Assembly (NCBI GenBank): GCA_028716065.1
Contig: JAQUQN010000018.1
Location: 1 to 15,570 of the forward strand
DNA: 15,570 bases
Direction of reading: 5' to 3'
Source: Candidatus Omnitrophota bacterium
GTDB taxonomy: Bacteria; Omnitrophota; Gorgyraeia; 2-01-FULL-45-10
Below the pieces are notes generated by a model. The model saw only the letters and a list, made by a program, of their open reading frames with translations. It had not been told where the DNA came from and did no database searches. Below are positions 7,506-14,358 of this stretch, piece after piece; within the stretch, counting starts at the first letter, position 1; each line of letters begins with the position of its first letter. The position numbers and the translations under genes were made by a program.

Positions 7506-9526
7506 AGATCATAGAGCTGAAAGACATAGGGAAGACCTATTCTACCGGTAAGGCGGCCGTAGCGGCCCTGCAAGGTGTGTCTTTAACAGTGGAAGAAGGA
7601 GAATTTCTTGCCATCATGGGCCCGTCCGGATCCGGTAAATCCACGCTCCTGCATATATTGGGTTTTTTGGACAGGCCCGATTCCGGCGAATATATCTTAG
7701 GAGGTAAAAACATAACCGGCCTTACGGATAATCAATCGGCCATTCTCAGAAACCACATGATGGGATTTGTATTTCAGCAGTTTCATCTCCTGCCGCGGAT
7801 AAGCTCGCTTGAGAACGCGGAACTTCCGCTCATCTACGCCGGTAAAAGGCACATGAAAGAAAAGGCGATGGAAAGGATAAATGATGTCGGGCTTGCGCAA
7901 AGAGCGCTGCACCGTCCTAACGAGCTTTCCGGAGGCGAACAGCAGCGCATAGCCATTGCAAGAGCCCTCGTAAACGATCCATTGATTATTTTTGCCGACG
8001 AACCGACAGGCAACCTGGACACCAGGAGCCAGAATGAGATAATGTCGATCATTGCCGAGCTTAACAGTAAGGGCAAGACGATCATAATGGTTACGCATGA
8101 GGAAGAAGTGGCAGGGTATGCCAGAAGAATAATACGTATGAGGGATGGCAAAGTCATTGCCGATGAAGCTTTGCATAAAGATGGCATTCCGCTCGGAGAA
8201 ATTAGGCGAAGTGAAAAAAAGAAGAATATTCCAGATGAAAAAACCGCTAATCCTATAAGCGTATCGGTAGACGCTATAATATCCGGATCGCGCCTCGATA
8301 TAAAACGCGCCGAGTTCACTGATCATTTCCGGCAGGCGTTTTTTTCCATAATTTCACACAAGATGCGCACGGCGCTTTCAATGCTTGGAATACTTATAGG
8401 CGTCGCCGCTGTGATAGCGATGCTCGCGCTGGGAACGGGCGCGCAGGAGTCCATTAGGAAACAGTTAGCTTCTTTAGGCTCGAACCTTTTGATGATACGC
8501 TCCGGATCGCATCACCTGCGGGGCGTATCGCTTGGAGCCGGAGCAATCGCACGATTTACGTTTCAGGATGTGGACGCGATTTCAAAGCTGCCTGGTGTGA
8601 AATGTGTCTCTCCAAATGTCAGTGGTAGTGGTCAGGTGGTATATGGTAATAAGAACTGGAATACACAGGTCCAAGGCGTGAGCGTAAAATATGCCACGAT
8701 GCGCGCGGCAGTTCCTACGGTCGGCAGGTTTTTCACTGAGGAAGAAGTACGCATGCGCGCGCGGGTCGCTTTAGTAGGGACAACCGTGTTAAGGCAAGTC
8801 TTCGGAGAAGAAAACCCGATAGATAAGTATATCAAGATAGAACGCGTTAATTTCAAGGTGATAGGCATCCTGCCTGAAAAGGGAGCCGCCGGCCCCCGCG
8901 ATCAGGACGACGTTGTGATAATCCCTGTAACGACGGGCATGTATCGCCTTTTAGGAAAACAGTATATCGATTCGATCGATGTGGAAGTGAGCGATATTTC
9001 TTTAATGGACGAAGCGGAAAAGTCTATTAACGAGCTTCTCATTAAGCGTCATCGTCTTGCAACGGCCAAGGAAAATCAAGATGCCTTTGAGATCAGGAAT
9101 ATGGCCGATATCAAGCAAACCTTGGAATCAACTACCAAAACGATATCGATGTTGTTAGGTTCTATCGCAGCTATTTCACTTCTCGTGGGCGGCATAGGTA
9201 TCATGAACATAATGCTCGTCTCCGTCACGGAACGTACGAGGGAGATAGGCCTCAGGAAAGCGATAGGCGCTCGGGAATCAGATATTATGCTGCAGTTTTT
9301 GATAGAATCTGTAACCATGACGCTGAGCGGCGGTATTGCCGGCGTATTATTCGGGACCGGCATAGCCATGCTTCTGGCTGTAGTTGCCGGGTGGACGATC
9401 AAAGTTTCTTTATTCTCTATTCTGCTTGCCACGACATTTTCAATAGCTATAGGTCTTATCTTTGGCCTCTGGCCGGCGCGACAGGCAGCCAAACTGGATC
9501 CGATAGAAGCCCTCCGGTACGAATGA
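7502..9526 (+). CDS. MacB-type ABC transporter, ATPase fused to FtsX-like permease
   Basis: This is a full-length 674-residue MacB-family mechanotransmission transporter. The N-terminal ATPase (about residues 1-225) has Walker A GPSGSGKST (40-48), a Q-loop FQQFHLLP (91-98) and signature LSGGEQQ (142-148). Walker B LIIFADE (161-167) and H-loop His199 complete it. A charged linker follows. Transmembrane helix 1 is at about 291-311 and a large periplasmic domain at about 315-545. Three more helices lie at about 548-575, 604-628 and 636-657, with the FtsX-like ERTREIGLRKAIGA between helices 2 and 3. All catalytic motifs look intact. It shares an ATGA overlap with the adaptor, and the tripartite set is complete. 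MacB homologues export macrolides, peptides or lipoprotein-like substrates. The substrate here is unknown, so no symbol is assigned. Confidence 0.94.
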   Translation: MKIIELKDIGKTYSTGKAAVAALQGVSLTVEEGEFLAIMGPSGSGKSTLLHILGFLDRPDSGEYILGGKNITGLTDNQSAILRNHMMGFVFQQFHLLPRISSLENAELPLIYAGKRHMKEKAMERINDVGLAQRALHRPNELSGGEQQRIAIARALVNDPLIIFADEPTGNLDTRSQNEIMSIIAELNSKGKTIIMVTHEEEVAGYARRIIRMRDGKVIADEALHKDGIPLGEIRRSEKKKNIPDEKTANPISVSVDAIISGSRLDIKRAEFTDHFRQAFFSIISHKMRTALSMLGILIGVAAVIAMLALGTGAQESIRKQLASLGSNLLMIRSGSHHLRGVSLGAGAIARFTFQDVDAISKLPGVKCVSPNVSGSGQVVYGNKNWNTQVQGVSVKYATMRAAVPTVGRFFTEEEVRMRARVALVGTTVLRQVFGEENPIDKYIKIERVNFKVIGILPEKGAAGPRDQDDVVIIPVTTGMYRLLGKQYIDSIDVEVSDISLMDEAEKSINELLIKRHRLATAKENQDAFEIRNMADIKQTLESTTKTISMLLGSIAAISLLVGGIGIMNIMLVSVTERTREIGLRKAIGARESDIMLQFLIESVTMTLSGGIAGVLFGTGIAMLLAVVAGWTIKVSLFSILLATTFSIAIGLIFGLWPARQAAKLDPIEALRYE

Positions 9527-9531
9527 TAACT

Positions 9532-9560
9532 TCGACAACCTCTTTTATATATGATACAAT
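9532..9560 (+). promoter_or_regulatory. Extended -10 promoter for the GH3 gene cluster
   Basis: A -35-like TCGACA (9532-9537) is followed after 17 bases by TACAAT (9555-9560), with TG at 9552-9553 giving an extended -10. A 9-bp perfect inverted repeat, TTTTATATA (9543-9551) and TATATAAAA (9561-9569), brackets the extended -10 so that TGATACAAT is exactly its loop. The dyad may be an operator, or a weak terminator for the macB-type operon. It places the GH3 gene in a new transcription unit. Confidence 0.6.
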
Positions 9561-9587
9561 TATATAAAAAGAGAGGGTTTCTCCATA

Positions 9588-11246
9588 ATGAATATCGCAT
9601 ATGCGCTTTTGAGATTGATGGCGCCGCAAGCGAAGAGATTTGAAGAAAGCACGCACCATCCTGTCGAATCCCAGAAAAAAGTCCTTCACGAGTATCTCGT
9701 CCGCAACAAAAATACAGAATACGGAAAAAGATACAATTTTTCGAAAATAAGAACGATAGAGGAATATCGATCGTCAGTGCCCCTGATCGATTACGAAAGC
9801 ATCCGTTCTCATGTTGAAAGGATGGCCAGGGGCGAACGAGGCGTGCTAACTTCCGATAGCCCCATCTTTTTCGGCAGGACAAGCGGCACGACGGGCGTGC
9901 CGAAACTCATACCTGTAACGGAATATTCCAGGGCAAAGAAAGCGGAACTGATGGCGTTATGGACATATTATATATCCAAGGATTACCCTGCCATAACAAA
10001 AGGTAAGGTTTTCGCGATAATCGACCCCGAGATAAAGACTTTTACCGAATCGGGTATTCCATGCGGACCCGAAAACGGCCACGCCTATGTAAATCTCCCG
10101 TCCATCATCAAGCGTATCTGCGCGGTCCCATACGAAGCATTCGAGATCCAGGACTATGGCGCGAGGTATTATACGATATTAAGGATAGCGATGGCGCAGA
10201 ACGTTACTACGGTGGCAACGCTCAACCCGAGCGCCATAGCGATATTGTGCCAGAAGATAAATAAGTGGAAAGACAGGATAATAGATGATATAGAGAAAGG
10301 CAGCCTCGACAGGAGTTTAGATGTTCCCGAAAGAATAAGAAAGGTATTAGAGCAAAAACTGAAACCGGACCCAGGGAGGGCGGATGAATTAAGGAATATC
10401 CTGAACGATAAAAAGGAACTCCTGCCCAAGTATTTCTGGCCAAATCTACAGTTGATAGAATGCTGGAAGGGCGGGACCGTAAAATTGTACCTTAAGGAAC
10501 TTCCGCGATATTTTGGTAAAATATCTGTAAGGGATTTCGGCTGCCTTTCCACGGAAGCGCGCTGTTCCATTCCGATAACCGATAACGGCGCTGCGGGTAT
10601 ATTGGCCATCGATACGAATTTTTATGAATTTATTCCCAAGGAGGATATCAATAAAAGAGACAAGCGTATCCTTCTATGCGATCAGGTGGAAGAGGGCAAA
10701 GAGTACCTTCTGATAGTCACGACGCCCGGCGGGTTATACAGGTATAACATGGACGATTTGATACGAGTAGACGGATTTTTCAATAGAACACCGTTGATCG
10801 AATTTACCCAGAAGGGCCTTAACGCTATCTCGATCAGCGGGGAGAAGATCTACGAATCGCACATAAATGAAGCCGTGAACAAGGCCGCCGACAGACTCGA
10901 TCTGACATTAAAGTTTTTTTCGGCATCCGTTGAGATGGGGGACTCTCCCCGTTATGTATTCCTGGCGGAATTTCCCGATAATCCGCCGCCCGAAAAGAAG
11001 AAGGCCCTCCTGAAGGCCGTCGAAGAACTCTTGTGTGCCATCAACCTGGAGTATGAGGATACGAGACAGCGTCAGGAGTTGAATTCGCCTATACTTAAAG
11101 TTGTCAGGAAAGGCGGGTTTGAAAGGTACCGCTCTAAAAAGGTCAAAGAGGGAGCGCATGAGACTCAGTTCAAGGTCCCAGAATTGACAAAAGAGACGGA
11201 TTTTCAGAAAAATTTTGACATAGAGGAAGAGATATTTTTAGACTGA
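9588..11246 (+). CDS. GH3-family acyl-adenylating amide synthetase
   Basis: This 552-residue protein belongs to the GH3 family, named for plant auxin-responsive enzymes that adenylate a carboxylic acid and transfer it to an amino acid. The ATP-binding P-loop-like motif is FFGRTSGTTGVPKLIPVT (about residues 94-111). Later come a CLSTEA motif (around residue 320) and GGLYRYNMDDLIRVDGF (about 381-397), which matches the family's YRYxxxD ATP-binding motif. The C-terminal small domain includes ISGEKIYESHINEAV, with the usual lysine. No signal peptide is apparent, so it should be cytoplasmic. A GAGAGGG site lies 11 bases before the ATG. Bacterial GH3 proteins mostly have unknown substrates, and nothing here points to auxin. 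The neighbouring C45-type hydrolase suggests the product may be an N-acyl amino acid or a similar amide. Confidence 0.88.
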   Translation: MNIAYALLRLMAPQAKRFEESTHHPVESQKKVLHEYLVRNKNTEYGKRYNFSKIRTIEEYRSSVPLIDYESIRSHVERMARGERGVLTSDSPIFFGRTSGTTGVPKLIPVTEYSRAKKAELMALWTYYISKDYPAITKGKVFAIIDPEIKTFTESGIPCGPENGHAYVNLPSIIKRICAVPYEAFEIQDYGARYYTILRIAMAQNVTTVATLNPSAIAILCQKINKWKDRIIDDIEKGSLDRSLDVPERIRKVLEQKLKPDPGRADELRNILNDKKELLPKYFWPNLQLIECWKGGTVKLYLKELPRYFGKISVRDFGCLSTEARCSIPITDNGAAGILAIDTNFYEFIPKEDINKRDKRILLCDQVEEGKEYLLIVTTPGGLYRYNMDDLIRVDGFFNRTPLIEFTQKGLNAISISGEKIYESHINEAVNKAADRLDLTLKFFSASVEMGDSPRYVFLAEFPDNPPPEKKKALLKAVEELLCAINLEYEDTRQRQELNSPILKVVRKGGFERYRSKKVKEGAHETQFKVPELTKETDFQKNFDIEEEIFLD

Positions 11247-11270
11247 ACCGCGTAAAAAAAGAGTTATTTC

Positions 11271-11381
11271 ATGAAAGAGGGAAGACTTAAGAAGACGGGC
11301 CGGATAAACGTACTGGAATTGAACGGCGATTTCCGCGAAATGGGCCGCCAGTATGGCAGGCTTTTCAAAAGACCGTCTTAA
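11271..11381 (+). pseudogene. N-terminal fragment of the C45 acyltransferase, split by a frameshift
   Basis: A 36-codon frame begins at ATG 11271 and ends at TAA 11379-11381. It contains LELNGDFREMGRQYGRLFK, the conserved N-terminal segment of C45/acyl-CoA:6-APA acyltransferase-like proteins, and then runs into RPS-stop. Removing one A from the AAAA run at 11367-11370 joins it in frame to the downstream ORF as GRLFKDRLNEFYK, giving a 375-residue protein. The two pieces are therefore one gene with a one-base insertion. Confidence 0.75.
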
Positions 11382-12399
11382 TGAATTTTATAAGGCCGTG
11401 ATAGAAGAGTATTTCATGAAAAAAGGAGGCATGTCTTATCTGAAGCTTCTTGCCATATCGCGTTTTATCTTCCGCTTATATCCTCCGAAATTCAAAATAC
11501 TGCTCGAAGGGATGAGCGAATCCTCCGGCATCAGTCTGAAAAAGCTTATTATGCTTGACCAGGTGAATGTATTCGAATACATGCGAAACCAGAATATCGG
11601 GCGCTGTTCCAACATAGCCGTCTGGGGAGACTATACCGAGGACGGGACGCTCATCTTCGGCAGAAACTTCGACCAACCCGAATATTTCAAAAGATTCAAC
11701 GAATTCATGACACTGGTCGTATATAATCCCGGATCGGAAGAGATACCGACAGCAAGCATAGGGTATGCCGGGCAGGTCGGCGTTAATGCAGCGATGAATA
11801 GATACGGCGTCTTCATCGCCAATAACGAGGCGCCAGTTTTAGAGGATGACAGGATAGACATGAATACTCCCAGCGTGCTTGCCGTCGAACTTGAATTGTT
11901 AATGAATGTTTCCGACCTGGACGGCATGAACAGGCGAATGAGCCGCTCCAAAACTAACTGTCCTATAATAGTGAGCGCATGCGATGCGAAGAGGGCCTCG
12001 GCTTATGAGTGGACGACCTCCAGGTTAAAGTCGAGGTCGGAAAAAGAGGATGGTCTGATGGTGGCTACCAATCATTTTGTAGATCCATCATGGAAGAGAG
12101 AAGAACCAATTCCGGATATCGCCGAAAAGACCGTGGAGAGGCGAAGGAATCTTCTCTCTTTCGCGCGAAACCATAGAGGCCGTTTTAACGTTCAGAAGAT
12201 GCTTGATCTTCTCGATATAACCGTGGATAAAGGGGGAGCCACGCACTCGGATAAGACCACCTTTCAGGTTGTAACTATTCCCGAAAAATTAAAATTCATA
12301 GTGAAGATCCCAGGTTTCCAGGATTGGACAGAAATAAATTTAAAAGGCCTGTTAGATAGTCATGCCATAAATATTGGTCAGGGTAGAAGATGTCTCTAA
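11353..12399 (+). CDS. C45-family N-terminal-nucleophile acyltransferase/amidohydrolase (frameshifted at 5' end)
   Basis: This 348-residue frame carries the body of a peptidase C45-like protein, related to acyl-CoA:6-aminopenicillanic acid acyltransferase and choloylglycine hydrolase. The key motif is GRCSN followed by TEDGTLIFGRNFDQPEY. Cys85 (Cys112 in the joined protein) is the expected autoproteolytic nucleophile, and the RNFD stretch is the conserved partner segment. Later blocks YAGQVGVNAAMNRYGVFIANNEAP and ATNHFVDP also fit the family. ATG 11353 is unlikely to be the native start: it has no ribosome site, and the conserved N-terminal block lies upstream in another frame (11271-11381). 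The active-site Cys would still be made from the 11353 start, but without the N-terminal helix. It ends 10 bases inside the lipoprotein gene. Likely chemistry is cleavage or transfer of an acyl-amide group. Confidence 0.8.
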   Translation: MAGFSKDRLNEFYKAVIEEYFMKKGGMSYLKLLAISRFIFRLYPPKFKILLEGMSESSGISLKKLIMLDQVNVFEYMRNQNIGRCSNIAVWGDYTEDGTLIFGRNFDQPEYFKRFNEFMTLVVYNPGSEEIPTASIGYAGQVGVNAAMNRYGVFIANNEAPVLEDDRIDMNTPSVLAVELELLMNVSDLDGMNRRMSRSKTNCPIIVSACDAKRASAYEWTTSRLKSRSEKEDGLMVATNHFVDPSWKREEPIPDIAEKTVERRRNLLSFARNHRGRFNVQKMLDLLDITVDKGGATHSDKTTFQVVTIPEKLKFIVKIPGFQDWTEINLKGLLDSHAINIGQGRRCL

Positions 12400-12770
12400 A
12401 GATATTATCAAAAGCGGTATTCGTTATTTTAACGTCTTTTTACATTTCCGGCTGCGCGACCGTAGTGACGGGATGGTACCAGAAGATACTGGTCTCGTCC
12501 GAACCAAGCGGCGCGACCGTTCAGGTAGATGGCGCGGCTTCTTATAAAACTCCCTCGAAAGTAAACCTGAAAAGGAATAAGGATCACGTCCTGGTCTTCA
12601 GCAAAGAGGGGTACCGGTCCGAAGAGGTTAAGATTTTGCATGTTATCAGCGGCGCGTTTTGCGGAAATGTCTTCCTGGGCGGGCCACTGGGGATGGGCGT
12701 GGACGCGATTACCGGCGCGCAATTTAAATTGATACCCGAAAAGGTTCATGTTAATATGGTGAAAGAATAA
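12390..12770 (+). CDS. PEGA-domain lipoprotein
   Basis: This 126-residue protein has a lipoprotein signal peptide with lipobox ISGC, so Cys22 would be lipidated. A PEGA domain follows (about residues 32-78): KILVSSEPSGATVQVDGAASYKTP, then LKRNKDHVLVFSKEGY. The C-terminal part has a hydrophobic Gly-rich stretch (GNVFLGGPLGMGVDAITGA, about 94-112), common in small PEGA lipoproteins and perhaps membrane-associated. PEGA domains are beta-sandwich modules of surface or periplasmic proteins and have no known enzymatic activity. The start overlaps the end of the C45-type gene by ten bases in a different frame, which implies co-expression. The specific role is unknown. An envelope structural or binding function is the reasonable default. 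Confidence 0.8.
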   Translation: MSLKILSKAVFVILTSFYISGCATVVTGWYQKILVSSEPSGATVQVDGAASYKTPSKVNLKRNKDHVLVFSKEGYRSEEVKILHVISGAFCGNVFLGGPLGMGVDAITGAQFKLIPEKVHVNMVKE

Positions 12771-12800
12771 CTTAGTGGCCATTCAAAAAAGGAGGTCTAT

Positions 12801-13178
12801 ATGTCGCTGGAGATCAATGTAGCCAAGGGTAAGGAATCTTCTTTTACCGTTTCGCTTACCGGATCCCTCGATTCGGAGACTTACATGGAACTGAAAAAGT
12901 CTCTGGAACCGGTCCTCGTTCCAAGCACGAAAAATCTTATATTGAACATGAGCGGCGTGGATTATATCAGCTCGAGCGGCGTGGGCGTGATACTGGAGAC
13001 GAAGAAAATGGTGGAGAAGAATGGCGGGGCCTTTCTGATGACGAACTTAAGGCCTCAGATAAAGAAAGTATTCGATATAATGAAAGCTATCCCCAACATG
13101 AATATATTCGCGAGTGTGGAAGAAGCGGACGCGTACTTAAGCGAAATGCAGAGAAGGGAACGAGAAAAACAGGCGTAA
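12801..13178 (+). CDS. STAS-domain anti-sigma factor antagonist-like protein
   Basis: This 125-residue single-domain protein spans a whole STAS fold (about residues 3-113) and ends in a charged tail (MQRREREKQA). The signature NMSGVDYISSSGVGVILE (about 49-66) places Ser58 at the position of the phosphorylated serine of B. subtilis SpoIIAA. This predicts partner switching controlled by a serine kinase of the RsbW/SpoIIAB type. A strong ribosome site, AAGGAGGT, ends at 12796, four bases before the ATG. No kinase, phosphatase or sigma factor gene is in the window, so the partner must lie elsewhere. STAS proteins also serve other signalling and lipid-transport roles, but a stand-alone protein with the conserved serine fits the antagonist class best. 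Confidence 0.85.
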   Translation: MSLEINVAKGKESSFTVSLTGSLDSETYMELKKSLEPVLVPSTKNLILNMSGVDYISSSGVGVILETKKMVEKNGGAFLMTNLRPQIKKVFDIMKAIPNMNIFASVEEADAYLSEMQRREREKQA

Positions 13179-13199
13179 GGGAGCGGTCGAGGCACTATT

Positions 13200-14330
13200 A
13201 TGACTCGTAAAGAATTTTTGAAAAGGGCCTGCGCGTTGTGCCTGGGAGTTGGCGCGACAGGTCTTGCCGCAGAATGGTTAGGCGGTTCGAAGGCTTTTGC
13301 CGCGAAAACGACTGCCACCGATCTTCACGAAGCGATGTATTACAAAAGAATAGACGATGAGACGGTCCAGTGCCAATTATGCCCCAGGTTCTGTACGCTT
13401 TCGAACGGCCAAAGAAGTTTCTGCAGGGTAAGGGAGCCGCGAAACGGCAAGCTTTATTCGTTCGTTTATGGCCTGGTATGCGCAGCGCACATAGACCCGA
13501 TAGAGAAGAAGCCCTTATTTCACTTCCTTCCTGGAACGCGGGCCTTTTCCATTGCCACGGCCGGTTGTAATTACCGCTGTAAGAGCTGCCAGAACTGGGC
13601 GATATCGCAACTGCCCCCCGAACAGGTATATAACGATAAGATGTCTCCGGAGGAGATCGTCAACCGGACATTCCAGGCCGGTTGTCCAACGATTGCTTAC
13701 ACCTACACCGAGCCGGTCATATTTTATGAATACATGCTCGATACTTCTAAGATTGCGAAGGCAAAAGGATTGCGGAACATGTGCCATTCCAACGGTTCAT
13801 TCAATCAGGAAGCGCTTGAGGAATTGTCGCTTTATCTCGACGCCGCGAATATCGACCTGAAAGGATTCAGCCAATCCTTTTATACGGATTTCGCCGCCGG
13901 ATATCTGGACAGGACGCTGGAGACGATCAAGACGTTGAAAAAGAACAAGGTCTGGGTCGAGATCACCAATCTGATCGTTCCGACGCTCAATGACGACATG
14001 GCAAAAGTGAGCCAGATGTGCGAGTGGGTTTACCAGAACGTCGGGCCTGACGTGCCTTTGCATTTCAGCCGCTTCTGGCCCGAATATAAACTGACCAATC
14101 TCTATCCGACGGCCGCCGAGACGCTGAAAGAGGCCCGCGATATCGCAGTGGCGTCAGGCATGAGGTATGTTTACATCGGTAATATTCCGGGGATAGATGC
14201 CGAAAGCACTCATTGCCATAACTGTAAAAAAGTTGTAATAAGACGCAGCGGATATACCATATTGGAAGATCATGTAAAGGACGGGAAATGCGAATGGTGT
14301 AAAACCGCCATCCCCGGAGTCTGGAATTAA
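13200..14330 (+). CDS. AmmeMemoRadiSam-type radical SAM enzyme with Tat-like leader
   Basis: This 376-residue radical SAM protein binds its [4Fe-4S]-SAM cluster through CNYRCKSC (Cys123, Cys127, Cys130). Before it lies a four-Cys set, CQLCPRFC plus Cys75 (Cys58, 61, 65, 75), and at the C-terminus two CxxC pairs (Cys339/342 and Cys364/367), which could hold further metal. The stretch GLVCAAHIDPIEKKPLFHFLPG (about 91-112) is typical of the pyruvate-formate-lyase-activase-like enzymes of the AmmeMemoRadiSam set. The N-terminus reads TRKEFLKRA, then a hydrophobic stretch and AFA (32-34). This resembles a twin-arginine signal with Arg-Lys in place of Arg-Arg, so export of the folded iron-sulfur protein is possible. 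The usual partners AMMECR1 and Memo are absent from the window. The reaction is not established for this family. Confidence 0.88.
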   Translation: MTRKEFLKRACALCLGVGATGLAAEWLGGSKAFAAKTTATDLHEAMYYKRIDDETVQCQLCPRFCTLSNGQRSFCRVREPRNGKLYSFVYGLVCAAHIDPIEKKPLFHFLPGTRAFSIATAGCNYRCKSCQNWAISQLPPEQVYNDKMSPEEIVNRTFQAGCPTIAYTYTEPVIFYEYMLDTSKIAKAKGLRNMCHSNGSFNQEALEELSLYLDAANIDLKGFSQSFYTDFAAGYLDRTLETIKTLKKNKVWVEITNLIVPTLNDDMAKVSQMCEWVYQNVGPDVPLHFSRFWPEYKLTNLYPTAAETLKEARDIAVASGMRYVYIGNIPGIDAESTHCHNCKKVVIRRSGYTILEDHVKDGKCEWCKTAIPGVWN

Positions 14331-14358
14331 GCCCTCCATTTCTGCAGGAAAAATACCC

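Noticed and set aside
7697..8326. Minus-strand open frame of 209 codons inside the ABC transporter gene
   Set aside because: It is a shadow of the ATPase coding sequence, whose Walker, signature and H-loop motifs are all intact on the plus strand.
9076..9882. Minus-strand open frame of 268 codons across the macB-like 3' end and GH3 5' end
   Set aside because: It is antisense to two well-supported genes, crosses their promoter region, and has no recognisable domain.
11361..11381. Programmed +1 ribosomal frameshifting in the C45 gene
   Set aside because: The site lacks a recognised shifty stop such as CUU-UGA at the junction, and the stop is three codons further on. A simple indel in an A run is more economical, though not excluded.
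14331..14358. Bidirectional terminator between the convergent genes
   Set aside because: There are short A and T runs, but I could find no stem of useful length in the 28 bases.
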